Notes: generated by a model not told the origin, from the letters alone. DNA of 50,000 nucleotides from Eimeria necatrix (GCF_000499385.1 NW_013652122.1:1-50000); one strand, 5' to 3'. Counted from the stretch's first letter, positions 10,502 through 21,775 are shown. A program made the numbers and translations.

Positions 10502-11102
10502 GGGAGATGCAGCCGTGGGAGGAGCAGCAGCAGCGGCGACAGCAGGGAAGCAGCAGCAGCGGCAGCAGGGAAGCAGCAGCAGCAGCAGCAGCGGGAGGGG
10601 AAGCACGAGTAGCACATCCCACACGATCCCAAGGACCCCAGACGATCCCAGATAACCCCACACGATCCCAGACGATCCCAGATAACCCCACACGATCCCA
10701 AACGATCCTAGACGATCCCGGATAACCCCACACGATCTTAGACGATCCCACACGATCCCAGATAACCCCACACGATCCCAGACGATCCCAGACGATCCCG
10801 GATAACCCCACACGATCCCAGATAACCCCACACGATCCCAGACGATCCCAGATAACCCCACACGATCCCAGACGATCCCAGACGATCCCAGGCCTCACCC
10901 TGTTCATCCGAGACAGCCGAATTTGCTGCTTCTTCCTCCTCCTCAAGAGCCTTCCCATCCGCCACTTTGGAGGCCTTTCTTTCTAACAAATAAAACAAAA
11001 ATAAAACAAAAATAAAACAAAAATAAAACAAAAATAAAACAAAAATAAAACAAAAATAAAACAAATAAAACAAAAAGATAAACTTCCAGACATTTGCGAG
11101 GC

Positions 11103-11143
<41 letters not shown>

Positions 11144-11932
11144 CCCCTCAGGGGCCCCTGTGGGGGCCCACACGGGCCCCACTTGAGGTCTTGATGGGGC
11201 CCCTTTGGGGGCCCCTGTGGGACCCTTGTGGGGCCCCTGTGGGCCTCGTCTGGGGGCCCTTGTGGGGCCCCTTTGAGGGCCCCCTATGGGGCCCCTGTGG
11301 GGCCCCTTTGGGGCCCCTTTGGGGGCCCCTGTGGGGCCCCTTTGGGGCCCCTTTGGGGGCCCCTGTGGGGCCCCTGTGGGGCCCCTTTGGGGCCCCTTTG
11401 GGGGCCCCTGTGGGGCCCCTTTGGGGCCCCTTTGGGGGCCCCTGTGGGGCCCCTGGGGGGCCCCCGAGGGTCTTGTTGTAGTGTGGGACTTGCTTTTGGG
11501 GATGAGTCTTTCGTGGGGTTGGAGTTGGTAGCCGAGTTGTTGGAGTCTGCGGAGGTCTTGAGGGTTTAGGGTTTGTCGAGGGTTTAGGGTTTGCTGAGGG
11601 TTTAGAGAGTCTTCAGACTCTTCTCCAGACTCCTCGCTGCAGTCCTGGGGGCCCCCCTTGCTGCAGTCCTGGGGGCCCCCCTTGCTGCAGTCCTGGGGGC
11701 CCCCCTTGCGGTGTTTGGCCCTAAACTTGGCCAGCAGCAAAGCCCTCATGTCTGCAGCAAACTCTTCGTCTTCCAGCAGCTGCTGCTGCAGCCGCTGCAG
11801 CGTAGCTTCGTCCAGTTCGGGGGCCTCGGGGGCCCCCGGGGGGCCCCCCCCCGCAGCACCCGGCGCGGGGCCCCCGGGGGGGCCCCCAGGGGGGCCCCCG
11901 GGGGGCCCCCTCGACACCTTCTTTGAACCCAT
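9357..11932 (-). CDS. EBP2: rRNA-processing protein EBP2 family (nucleolar 60S biogenesis factor)
   Basis: EBP2 (EBNA1BP2 in human) acts in the nucleolus in 27S pre-rRNA processing and assembly of the large ribosomal subunit. Family segments appear in the expected order: RRVPFVETLAIVV, then EETLDDLKREARLYA, then LQFSRPGDYLAEMLKSEQQM (the RPxDYxxEMxKSxxxM signature), then FNRKFNRLSGHQV and a basic tail (GKPTKRGPRSARGAKKG, KKKRLA) ending at TAG 9357-9359. Phase-checked exons are 10899-10982 (KVADGKALEEEEEAANS), next exon from 10455, and last exon from about 9956. The upstream acidic exon begins MGSKKVSRG at 11932 and contains EEFAADMRALLLAKFRAKH; its donor is not fixed, and an alternative start is ATG 12023. 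Poly-Ala, -Gln and -Ser runs interrupt the conserved domain. Intron 10456-10898 holds a minisatellite. Confidence 0.85.
10618..10890. repeat. Minisatellite in an EBP2 intron
   Basis: Array built from the 10-base words CACGATCCCA, GACGATCCCA and GATAACCCCA combined in varying order. It begins just after the GTGAGG donor of the 10899-10982 exon on the minus strand, so it fills most of that intron. Its minus-strand reading (repeats of GIVWDR and GVIWDR) is an artefact. Confidence 0.9.
10985..11075. repeat. AAAACAAAAAT short tandem repeat
   Basis: About eight units of AAATAAAACAA. On the sense (minus) strand it is T-rich and ends at the TTTGTTAG acceptor of the next EBP2 exon, so it serves as an extended polypyrimidine tract. 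Confidence 0.9.
11140..11470. repeat. GGGGCCCC-rich array (GAP/GPP repeat)
   Basis: Tandem 12- to 27-base variants of GGGGCCCCTTTGGGGGCCCC. On the minus strand in the EBP2 frame they read GAPQGPPKGPQRGP-type repeats. They may be coding in the N-terminal part of EBP2 or partly intronic. Confidence 0.8.
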
Positions 11933-12029
11933 AGGGTACTAAAGCCCGCTGAAGCTGCTGCGCGGGCGGGGGCCCCCCGGCTGCTGCCGCAGGGCTACTG
12001 GGGGGCCTTCGAGGAGGAGCCACGGGCAG

Positions 12030-12560
12030 CGCCGGGGGCCGTTCTTGCGGGGAAAATGGACAAATTTACCTTTTAATTCATTAATTTAATTAAAAAATGA
12101 TATTTATTTCTTTTTTTATTCATTTATTGTGCAAAGAAGCAAGTTCGCGCGAGATTCCGCTGCAGCAGCAGCGCCGAAGAAGACCCACTGAGGCCGGGGC
12201 CCCACAGCGCGGGGCCCGCAGCAGCTGGCGCGCTGCAGCAGCAGCAGCAGCAAATAAAATAAATAAAATAAACAAAAATATTATTTTGAATTATTTATAA
12301 TTTTTAAAAATTAAATTGAGAAGGCAGATGCGACAAGGAGGGAGCATAGACCCGCGAGACGCTGCAGCAGCTGTACTGCCCGCCAGCTACGCAGCCTGCA
12401 GCAGCTGCTGCAGCTAGCTGCCGCAGCTGCTGCAGCAGCTGCTGCAGCAGGTGCTGCAGCAGCCGCTGCTGCAGGAGCTGCTTTGAAGCTGGCAGGAGTG
12501 CCAGCAGCTAGCAGCAGCCCCACTGGATAACCACTTAGCAGCAGGTGACCCCCCGAATAG
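12030..12560. other. Intergenic stretch upstream of EBP2
   Basis: A/T-rich sequence (12055-12130, 12250-12330) and CTGCAG-type runs (12360-12480). Several short frames are open on both strands, but none has conserved content. It is the likely promoter region of EBP2 (minus). Confidence 0.5.
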
Positions 12561-12573
12561 TACTCTCTCCCGC

Positions 12574-13060
12574 TAGCTAGATTGCTAGCCCGCCACCCAG
12601 CTAGCTAGCTAGCTAGCTAGCCATATGCCTAGCTAGCTAGGTAGCTAGCCACATGGCTAGCTAGCTAGCTAAATAGCCACATGGCTAGCTAACTAGGTGG
12701 CTAGCCTACCACTCGGCTAGCCAGCTAGCTAGCTAGCCCGCCACTTGACTAGCTAGCTAGAGAGCTGCCCCGCTACGTGGCTAGCCAGCCAGCTAGCCAG
12801 CCAGGTGACCCGTCGCTCTTTTGCCCACTAGTTGATTAGCCAGCTAGCCTTTTAATCAGTTAATTGCTGGTTGGCTAGCTAGCTAGCCAGGTGGCTGGCT
12901 AGCCAGCTAGCCAGGTAGCCGCTAGCTAGCTAGCCAGGTGGCCGGCTAGCTAGCGAGGTAGCTAGCCAGTTGGCTAGATAGCGAGACAGCTAGCTAGTTG
13001 GCTAGCTAGCGAGATAGCTAGCTAGCTAGTTGGCTAGCTAGCCAGCTGGCCCTTCAGCTG
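12574..13060. repeat. CTAG tetranucleotide array
   Basis: Imperfect runs of GCTAGCTAGC, self-complementary and so cruciform-prone, interspersed with CCACATGG and CCAGGTGGC variants. No coding potential is seen. A smaller block lies at 13240-13345. Confidence 0.95.
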
Positions 13061-13239
13061 CGGCCGCCCCCAACCTGCTGAAAGCTGGCAAAAGGGCAGC
13101 GCAGCAGCAAGCAGCAAATGCTGCAGTGTTTTGCGGTTGCTGCTGCTGGCTAGCCAGCAGCAGCAACAGCAGCAGCAACAAATTGCTGCCAAGCCACTCG
13201 CTGCACTGCCCACTGGGGGGCAGCTGAGCCCTGGCTGCG

Positions 13240-13345
13240 CAGTTGGCTAGCTGGCGAGTTAGCTAGCTAGCTAGCCATGGCGGTGGCTAGCTAGCTACCC
13301 GCAGCAGTGGCTAGCTAGCTAGCCACAGCAGTGGCTAGCTAGCTG
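13240..13345. repeat. Second CTAG block
   Basis: Runs of GCTAGCTAGCTA with AGCAGTGGCTAGC spacers. Between this block and the end of TVP23 (13350-14050) are CAG runs, with candidate but unproven last exons of TVP23 near 13560-13637 or 13715-13765. Confidence 0.9.
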
Positions 13346-13637
13346 GGGAGGGGCCCGAATGCACTGCAGCAAATCCTGCAGGCCTTCTCTGGGAAGGGCA
13401 AGTTGACGGGGCTGATGCCCGTGCACTGCGTTGCTGCTGCTGCTGCTGCTGTCGCTGCTGCTGCTGCTGCTTACAGCAGCAGCAGCAGCAAAACTGAGGT
13501 GCAGCTGCTGCTGAAAAGAAACAGAATGTGCTGCAGCTGCTTGCTGCTGCTACCTAAAGCCCAGACGAGACATCACCGCGTGCCGCCAAGTGGCAGCGCG
13601 CAGGCTCGAGAGCGCTGACTCGGCTGGCGACTGAGCT

Positions 13638-13701
<64 letters not shown>

Positions 13702-14059
13702 TAACAGCAGCAGCAACAGCAGCAACATATGGGGAAGAGGCAGCGGTGAGCTTAGAAGCTTCTGAAGCAGCAGCTACACAAAGCGCGCAGCAACACTACA
13801 AGCCCTGGCTAGCAGCAGCAGCTGCAGCGGCAGCAGCAGCAGCAGCAGCATATAAAGCAGCAATATATGTTTAGTAGCGGCGTGTGCAGCAACAGCAGGT
13901 GCAGCGAGGGCCGGTGCAGCAGCAACAGCAGCAGACGCAGCAGAAGCCGGTGCAGCCGTAACAGCATAGCAGCACGTGCAGCAGCAGCAGCAGCAGCAGC
14001 AGCAAGTGCAGCAGCGGCAGCAGCAGCAGCAAGTGCAGCAGCAGCAGATGCGGAGACGC

Positions 14060-14133
14060 ACAGCGAGCGCATTTGTAGTAGGCAACGAAATTTGTGCTCG
14101 AAAGAACCAAGCCCACGATCGCCATCACAGACT

Positions 14134-14169
<36 letters not shown>

Positions 14170-14322
14170 GGAAAGTGGCAAATCAAGCAGCAGCAAGAGA
14201 AGCAGCAGCAGAGACAGCAACGGCAGCGCAGGCAGCAGCAGCAGCAGCAGCAGCAAAGAGCCGCTGAGGTAAAGCGAAAGAGGCAGACAGAGGAGAGAAA
14301 GAAAGGCTCTAGCAGAGAGGAA

Positions 14323-14375
<53 letters not shown>

Positions 14376-14511
14376 ATAGAAGAAAGCCGCACCCAGAGGA
14401 AATCCAAACTCGCGAGACAATTCAGAAAAAAAACAAACCAAATTAAAACGAAAAAGAAAAGACCTCCCCAGAAGACGCGGTAGTCCACTGCGCACACTTT
14501 GCGGCCCTCCT

Positions 14512-14557
<46 letters not shown>

Positions 14558-14626
14558 CGACAAAGCCGTGAGCCTACGCGCAAGACCCCATCCCTCCTTT
14601 TCACTGTCCTGCATTTTTAGATCAGC

Positions 14627-14673
<47 letters not shown>

Positions 14674-14824
14674 ATAGAATCAGCAGCAGCAGCAGCAGCT
14701 CACGGGGGCCTTTTGGAAAATCCACTCAGCGCTGCCGTCTGCTGCTATGCGTTGCTGCCAGAAGAGGCCTACAAGCATTCTTCAGGGACACAACAAAAAC
14801 AAGCAGCAGCAGCAGACGTTGTTC

Positions 14825-14875
<51 letters not shown>

Positions 14876-15017
14876 ATCGGCCGTGGGCGGGGCGCGAGCG
14901 GAAGCAGCAGCGGCAGCAGCAGCAGCAGCCAAGAAAATCAAGCAAAAGCAGCAGCAGCAGAAAAGCCAGCGTTGCAACGCCGCAGCAGGAGGAAGGCCGC
15001 TGCTGCTGCAGCCAGCG

Positions 15018-15073
<56 letters not shown>

Positions 15074-15199
15074 CCTGCCGGAGACGTTTTTGACAGTCCA
15101 GAAGTCCAGAGAGAGCAGCACCAAAGTGAGGACAAAAGAGACAACAAAGTCGCTGTCTCCTTTTCTCCCCGCAAACAGCACCGAGCCAAACAGGTAGCT

Positions 15200-15240
<41 letters not shown>

Positions 15241-15563
15241 GGCGAGTGGGCAGCAGCAGCAGCAAAGGCCCCCGCAGCAGCCTTAAGGAGAAGCAAAAAC
15301 AAATTTAATTTCTTCACCTCAGCAACGAAAGACATTTAAAAAATAAATGAAAAAAACAAACTCCAGGATGAGCTGAGCCCTGCAGGATTTCATTAAAAGG
15401 GGACAGCAGCAAACCCCCTGCTGCGGGGGGCCCCCCGGGGGGCCCCTCTTGGGGGCCCCCCCCCATTTGGCTTCCCCCAAAACGAGTCAGCTGCCCTGAC
15501 ACGGCTGCTTCCGTGTCTCCCTTTATTGGCAGCTGCTGCGGATAGCCTGCTTCCAGATTTATC

Positions 15564-15565
<2 letters not shown>
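14060..15565 (-). CDS. TVP23: TVP23 (FAM18) family Golgi membrane protein
   Basis: TVP23 proteins are small multi-spanning membrane proteins of the late Golgi/TGN linked to vesicle trafficking. Five exons join with matching phase. Exon 15318-15565 runs from MINLEAGYPQQLPIKG to HPGVCFFHLFFK, the family's N-terminal HPxxxFFHLFF. Exon 15075-15197 encodes YLFGSVLF and LLSLDFWTVKNVSGR, the family's DFWxVKNVxGR signature. Exon 14704-14779 encodes MLVGLFWQQ and DGSAEWIF, matching the family's GLRWWN...DGxSxWxFE. Exon 14393-14509 encodes VDYRVFWGGLFFFVLIWFVF. Exon from 14131 encodes LVLSSTNFVAYYKC. Together they cover essentially the whole family domain. The C-terminal exon is not resolved: the frame stays open to a stop at 13871 only through CTG-run codons. 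Every intron contains a CTG run on the sense strand, and three end in it. Confidence 0.9.

Positions 15566-15568
<3 letters not shown>

Positions 15569-15613
<45 letters not shown>
15569..15613. repeat. (CTG)n run beyond the TVP23 start
   Basis: About 15 CTG units, directly upstream of the TVP23 ATG when read on the minus strand (as CAG). Confidence 0.9.
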
Positions 15614-15615
<2 letters not shown>

Positions 15616-15808
15616 CTCGTGGGTGCAGAGCTGCTGCCTCTGCTGCAGCGCGTAATAGAGCCCTTGCTGCGGGCGGCGGTGCACGCAGCTGCTGCTGCAG
15701 CTGGTGTTGCTGCTGCTGCTGCTGCAGCTGGTGTTGCTGCAGCTGCTGCTGCAGCTGCTGTTGATGCAGCTGCTGATGCAGCTGGTGTTGATGCTGCTGC
15801 TGCTGCTG

Positions 15809-15896
15809 TTACTGCTGCAGCTCCTGTTGCAGCGTTTGCTGCAGTGGCTCCCTTCCCTCTACCCTCGCTTCTTTGCCGCTGAAACTCAAGTCGTCA

Positions 15897-15944
<48 letters not shown>

Positions 15945-16146
15945 AAGCTGCTGTTGGGGCAGAAGGCTGCACAGACATTCTTCTTTTTCTTTAATAAGTA
16001 TAACAGGCAGCTATTAGGGTTTTCTTTCCTGCAAACTCCCCCGGGGGCCCCCCGGGTCCTGGGGGCCCCCCGTGCAGCAGCAGGGGGGCCCCCCCGCAGC
16101 CGCTGCTGCTCGATTTTTCGGTCTATTTCTCTTCCTTTGTGCATTT
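15809..16146 (-). CDS. Possible minus-strand exon fragment (Ser/Gln-rich)
   Basis: A minus-strand frame reads FCPNSSFN, a Ser run, then SDSDDLSFSGKEARVEG and REPLQQTLQQELQQ to a stop at 15809. The acidic/polar non-repeat part looks coding but has no family match and no defined partner exons. It could also be a shadow of a CTG-rich region. Confidence 0.2.
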
Positions 16147-16332
16147 TTGCTTTTTAAATTAATTTAAATTAATTTAAAATAATTTAAATTAATATATTTT
16201 AGTGTATAAGGGCCTCTAGACCGGCCTCGCCTGGCTGGGGCCCTGCTGCTTCGGCCCGTCCAGGGGCCCCCGGGGGCCCCCGACACTCAGTGTGCAGAGA
16301 GGGGCCCCCGGGGGGCCCCCCAGAGGCAACTT

Positions 16333-16394
16333 GTGAATGGGTTTAGCTGCAGCATGAGGCCCGCTATGAGGCAGCAGCGGCAGCTGCTGGCGGA

Positions 16395-16438
<44 letters not shown>

Positions 16439-16761
16439 ACTTTGCTAGCAGCGCTTCCGCGTTCCTGCTGAGGGGCCCCACAGACAGCCTCAGGGGGGCC
16501 CCCCTGCTGCTGGAAGAGGGGTCCCCCCTGCTGCGGCGCTGTGGGGGGCCCCCTGAACCCTGCTGCTGTTTCTCCAGGGAGAACAAGCGAGCAGCAGCAT
16601 CAGCAGCAGCAGCAGCAGCTGCTGCTGCTGCTGCTGATGCTGCAGCAGCACCAGATGGGGGCATTAGGGTGCTGTGGACAATGAGCGAGACGCCAGCAGA
16701 GCAGCAGCCTCCGGCCGCGGAGGCTGCAGCAGCAGCAGCAACGCCTGCCGCAGCAGCGGGA

Positions 16762-16796
<35 letters not shown>

Positions 16797-16963
16797 GAGC
16801 AGCAGCAGCAGCAGGCGGCTGCGGCTGACAGCAACCCTCAGCAACAACCACATTTATGCATGCATTACAGACCCCTCGGGGCAGCAGACATTTGCTTTTG
16901 CTTCCTCGATGGACAAAGAGCTTGCTGGCACTTTGAAGCAGGTCAAGAGAAAAAGAGGCAAGT

Positions 16964-17003
<40 letters not shown>

Positions 17004-17136
17004 TGCTGCTGCAGAGGGTGCAGCTTGCGCCGTTGCTGGTGCTGCTGCTGCTGCTGGGGGAAGCGGCGGACGAGTGCCGGGGTTTGCTGCTGCCGTCCTC
17101 TGGACGCAGCAGCAGCCACATCTCCCGCTGCTGCTT

Positions 17137-17170
<34 letters not shown>

Positions 17171-17681
17171 AGGACTGGTGGCGAGGCAGCACGGGGGCAC
17201 TTTGGAAGCAGCAGCAGCTGTGGGGGCCCTTGTGGCAGCAAGGGGCCTTCGGGCTGGAGTCTCTAAAGTTTATTTCGACAGAAAGCAATACAAGTAAGTG
17301 GGGGCCCCTTTGCTGCTGCTTGCATGCATGCGTTGCTGCTGCTGCTGCTGCTTAGCCGGGGCCGTGCTGCTGCAGCAGCCACGCGCACAGGCTTCCGCTG
17401 CAGCAGCAGCTGCTGCCGCCTCAACAGCAGCAGCAGCACCTGCTGCTGCTGCTTCGCTGCTGCCTCAGCAGCAGCTGCTGCTGCAGCTGCTCAACGCCGT
17501 GCTGCTTCATTTCTACAGCAGCAGCTGCTGCTGCTGCTGCTGCTCAGCTGCTGCCTCAGCAGCAGCTGCTGCTGCTGCTGCAGCTGTTTAATACTGTGCT
17601 GCTGCACTTTCGCTTTTCAGATATGCAGGGAGAATTGCTGCGCTGGCTGATGGAGCGCGGAAGGCGGGACTAGACTTCTAA
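16333..17681 (+). CDS. rplR: Organelle-type 50S ribosomal protein bL18, probably apicoplast
   Basis: bL18 binds 5S rRNA in the central protuberance of bacterial-type large ribosomal subunits. Three exons are supported: 16333-16957, 17173-17293 and 17621-17681. Exon 1 carries the family's RLRLTATLSNNHIYAC and FAFASSMDKEL. Exon 2 carries GGTLEAAAAVGALVAARGL and SKVYFDRKQY. Exon 3 completes YAGRIAALADGARKAGLDF and TAA, the invariant bL18 C-terminus. The second junction (AA|GTAAGT to A) is in phase. The first keeps phase only with a GC donor, AGAG|GCAAGT. The roughly 150-residue N-terminal extension starts MNGFSCSMRPAMRQQ, then a 14-residue Leu run coded by CTG repeats, then ASSASAF. This reads as a signal peptide followed by a Ser/Ala-rich transit-like region, the bipartite leader typical of nuclear-encoded apicoplast proteins. 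Mitochondrial targeting is less likely. Confidence 0.88.
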
Positions 17682-17689
17682 GGCTGCTG

Positions 17690-18080
17690 CAGCAACAGCA
17701 GCAGTTGCTGCTGCAGCAGCAGCAGCAGCAGTTGCTGCTGCTGCTGCAGTAGCAGCAGCAGATCTGTGATCGATAGAGGCGCAGCCTTTGCTGCAGGCAA
17801 GCCGCCCTCCTATGGGGCAGTCAGACCGTAGGAAGCATTTCTGCTGCTGCTGCTGCTGCAGCAGCAGCAGCAGCAGCAGCAGAAGCAGTGAGAGCGCCGC
17901 GTGTAAGTGTTCCCGCAGCAGCAGAAGAAGCAGCAGCAGCAGAAGCAGCAGCAGCTGGTTAATATTTTGCTGCAAGGACGCAGGCAGCAGCAACAGCTGC
18001 CGCTGAGGCTGCAGCAGCAGCAGCTGTGCTGCTGCTGCGGCTGCTCATGTTTGGCCAGGCGGGAACTCCGCAGCAGCAAG
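17690..18080. other. CAG/CTG-rich intergenic stretch
   Basis: Mixed CTG and CAG runs downstream of bL18 with short open frames on both strands. No conserved or phase-consistent exon was seen. Confidence 0.5.
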
Positions 18081-18084
18081 TTTA

Positions 18085-18345
18085 TTCTAGTTTTGGTTTA
18101 GGGTTTGGGGTTTAGGGTTTAGGGTTTAGGGTTTAGGGTTTAAGTTCTCCCCGGGACGTCTCCGAGCTTGCAGCACATCTGTAGGGTTTGGGGTTTAGGG
18201 TTTAGGGGTTAGGCTTTAGTTGCTGCATTGATTCTCTTAGGGTCTATCTTTTAGGGTTTAGGGTTTGGGGTTTTCGCTGTGGCCCCGCAATAAGATTTAG
18301 GGTTTAGGGTTTAGGGTTTAGGGTCTAGGGTCTACGGGGGGGGCT
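18085..18345 (+). repeat. TTTAGGG telomere-like arrays
   Basis: Three TTTAGGG runs (18096-18142, 18183-18210, 18255-18330) separated by unique sequence. From 18350 to 18830 there is A/T-rich sequence with no supported exon, probably the 5' flank of the plus-strand coiled-coil gene. Confidence 0.93.
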
Positions 18346-18653
18346 GCAGGGGGCCGAACGGAGGTACATGTGAGACAAAAGGGTTTGAATTTCTGCAAAA
18401 TAGATCAAAAAAAGTATTTAAAAATGATTTTCAATGAAGATGGAACAAAAGTTGCGCAAGAAAGATGAACAGAGAAGCAATCGACGCCGCTCGCTGGCCT
18501 GGCGGCCCTGCAGGGCCGCTGCTGCAGCAGCCTGCCTTTGTTTGGTTTTCCCTTTCCGTCTTTATCTTTAATCTGGTGAATTTACCATCCCAATAAACCG
18601 GCAGCACCAACAGCAGCAGCAGCAGCAGCTGCAGCAGCAGCTGCAGCAGCGGC

Positions 18654-18684
<31 letters not shown>

Positions 18685-19140
18685 GTGGTCGGCGCCGAGT
18701 CTCGCGCGAGCCCGAAGCGCCTTTTCTTCATTTTTCCTCCCTCTTCACAATTTGTTACTTCTCTATTTGGACCCAATTTTAATTTATTCATTTATTTGTC
18801 TTTTGTTTCCTCTCTGTCTTTTCTCCGGCCCCCAGCTGGCCACAGTCGGCTGCGCCTGGTTGCTGCTGCCGGCTGCTGCAGCTGCTGCTGCACCTGCCCG
18901 TCTGCGGCTTGAAGTTGCTGCTACACCTCACAAATACGAAATAATAGAGCATTTTTCAGTCTGCAGCAGCAGTAGCAGCAGCAGCAGCTGCGGAGGCCGC
19001 GGCAGCAGCAGCGGCAGCAGCAGCAGCAGACCAGTGGCCTCACCGCCGCTGCTGCTGCGCCCAGGAGGCCCTCTCGAGGGCCCCTGCTGCAGCTCCTGTA
19101 CCCTGCAGCCCCAGGGGCCCCCCAGTACCCTTTTTTACCC

Positions 19141-20110
19141 ATGGAAGAGGCAGCAGATAGGGGGCCCCCCGCCAGCTGGGGGCCCTCGAGCTCGCTGCAG
19201 CAAAAAGGCCTGGAGTCCCAGAGCCGGCTCACTTCCGGGGTCTCTGATGCAGCAACTGCAACAACAGCAGCCACGGGGACAGCAGCTCCAGCAGCAGCAG
19301 CTGCTGCTGCTGCTGCAGCACGGGGAAAGACATGGCTGCGGCGTTGCCCCGTCTGCTGCTGCAGCATTGCTGCGTGCACCTGCAGTGCTGCAGCCATAGC
19401 TGCTCAGCAGCAACGGCTGCTGCAGCAGCAGCAGTTGATGCAGCAGAGGCGGCAGCTGCTGCAGCAGCAGCACGAGCAGCTCGAGAGGGAGAAGTCACTG
19501 CAGCAGCAGCAGAAGACCCTGCTGCAGCAGCAACTCAGCAGCAGTGATGACGCAGCACTCTCCACACTATCGGGGGGCCCCCCAATTAGCCCGGGGGGCC
19601 CCCCAGGTGACCCGGGGGCCCTCTTAAAAGATGCATATTGGGGGCCCCTTACATTCCCCCTGACTGAGGCTTTGCCTGATGAGGGGGCTGTCTTCCCTCT
19701 GCAGCAGCAGCAGCAGCAGCAGCGCGGAGATGCAGCAGCAGCAGCAGCAGCAGCAGCAGACAGCAGCAGCAGCGTGCTCAAGCGGCTGCTGGGGCCCCGG
19801 CTCTATGCTGCATGCAAAGTGCTGCAGCCTGAAGTGACCCCAGGGGCTTTGGCGCTGCCTAGCTGCTGCTCCCCGGGAGAAGCACCAGCTGCTGCTGGCT
19901 CTGCAGCAGCAGCAGCAGCTGCTGCTGCTAGTGCTGCAGCAGCAGTTGCTGCTGCTGCAGAGGGGCCCGCTGAAGACGCCGCCGCAGGCGCAGCAGGCCC
20001 GCGCAGCAACAAAGGCAGCTTCCAGGGCTCTGCAGCAGCAGCTGCTGCTGCTGCCTTTGCTGCAGTGCCTCCCCTATGCAGCGACGCCGACATACAGCCG
20101 TTCCTTCCTC

Positions 20111-20160
<50 letters not shown>

Positions 20161-20300
20161 GCCGCACGAAGAAGCAGCAACGGAGTCCTCAGCGTCTCCT
20201 CTGATGCCTCTGACTGCAGCAGCTTGGTTTACTACAGCAGCCAAGGAAACAGAGGCAGCAGCTCCACCAGCATCCCCCTTGAGCCTTGCTTCCAGCTGCT

Positions 20301-20350
<50 letters not shown>

Positions 20351-21381
20351 GTGAGTCGCCTCCCCACGCGCTTCTAGGGCCGCAGCAGTCCCTTGCTGCT
20401 GCAGCCCACGAGGGGCAGCAGCAGCCGGAGGGGCCCCCCAAGGACTGCGGGGGGCCCCCCGGGGGCCCCCCCAAGGAGGACGACGGAGGCCCCGGGGGGC
20501 CCCCCAAGGGCGCTGGGGCTGAAGACCCCCAGGGGGTCCTGTGTGGACTCTCAGCACTCGAGGGGGGCCCCCAAAAAGAAACTTTTGGGGAAAAAGATTC
20601 TGCACTTTGGCAAGAAAGTCCTGAAGGCCGCAGGGCCCTCAGGGCCAGTCTTTACGAGCTGCAGGCCCGCCTCGCTGTGGCCGAGCAGCAGGTGCGTGCG
20701 CTCCCAGCAGCAGCAGCAGCAGCGCAGCAGCAGCAGCAGCAGCGCAGCAGCAGCAGCAGCAGCGCAGCAGCAGCAGCAGCTGCTGCTGCTGCTGCTGCTG
20801 CAGCAACAGCAGTGGCAGCGGCTGCAGCAGCAGCAAGGCCTAGGGCAGCCACTTAGTCACCTACTTTGCCACTGCATGCAGTGAAGCCCTGGGGGCCCCC
20901 AAGCTTCGCAGAAAGTGAAGAGCTGGGGCTTTCTTTTGTGTCTCCTTTGCAGGCCACCCACAACTTTGTTGGCTGTCTTCACAGGGAAATAGATCTTTGG
21001 CGGCTGCGGCAGCAGCTGCTGCGCCGCAGCTGCGCGGGGGGCCCCCCCCCGCTGCAGCAGGGGCCCCCTGCTGCGGGGCCCCCAGCAGCGCAGCAGCAAA
21101 CCCTTGGGGCCAACTCCCAAGAGGCCAAGGAAGCAGCAGAAGCACTTGAAGCTCTGCAGCGGAAGCTGCAGCTCGTGCAAAGCGAAAGACAGGTCTGTCA
21201 CTGGCACAGGGGGGCCCCCAGCTTTAGGGGGGCCCCTCTTAGGGGGCCCCCGGGGGCCCCTCTTTGAGGGGCCCCAGGGGCCCTCTTTGGGGGACCCTTG
21301 GGCCATCAGGGGGCTTCGCGTTGTTGGCCCCAATTTACATACTTCTGTGTGCTAGTGCGGCTTTTGCTGTACGCAGCAGGA

Positions 21382-21449
<68 letters not shown>

Positions 21450-21603
21450 AGGTGCATGGAGCTGCGACTTTGTGTTTCTGCTTTCTTGCTGCTGCAGCAC
21501 CTCAGAGAGGCCCTTAAGAGAAAACATGTTGCAGAAATGGAACTCAGGGCCCATCTGTCTTCTATCTCTGCGGTAAACGAACAGCTGCAGGCAGAGGTAA
21601 GGA

Positions 21604-21645
<42 letters not shown>

Positions 21646-21738
21646 GCAGGGGATGCTGCAGCCCGGTGCCCCGTGAGTGCCGTGTAGGGCTTCGCCTTAG
21701 CCTTTCGCCCCTATTCTAGGAGGCAACTGCTGCTGCTG

Positions 21739-21775
<37 letters not shown>

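Noticed and set aside
10233..10958. Minus-strand frames with repeated GIVWDRLGSC motifs
   Set aside because: They are readings of the CACGATCCCA minisatellite, which lies in an EBP2 intron between phase-matched exons.
16287..16853. Minus-strand frame of 188 codons opposite bL18
   Set aside because: It is a shadow of the bL18 exon, whose conserved residues are on the plus strand.
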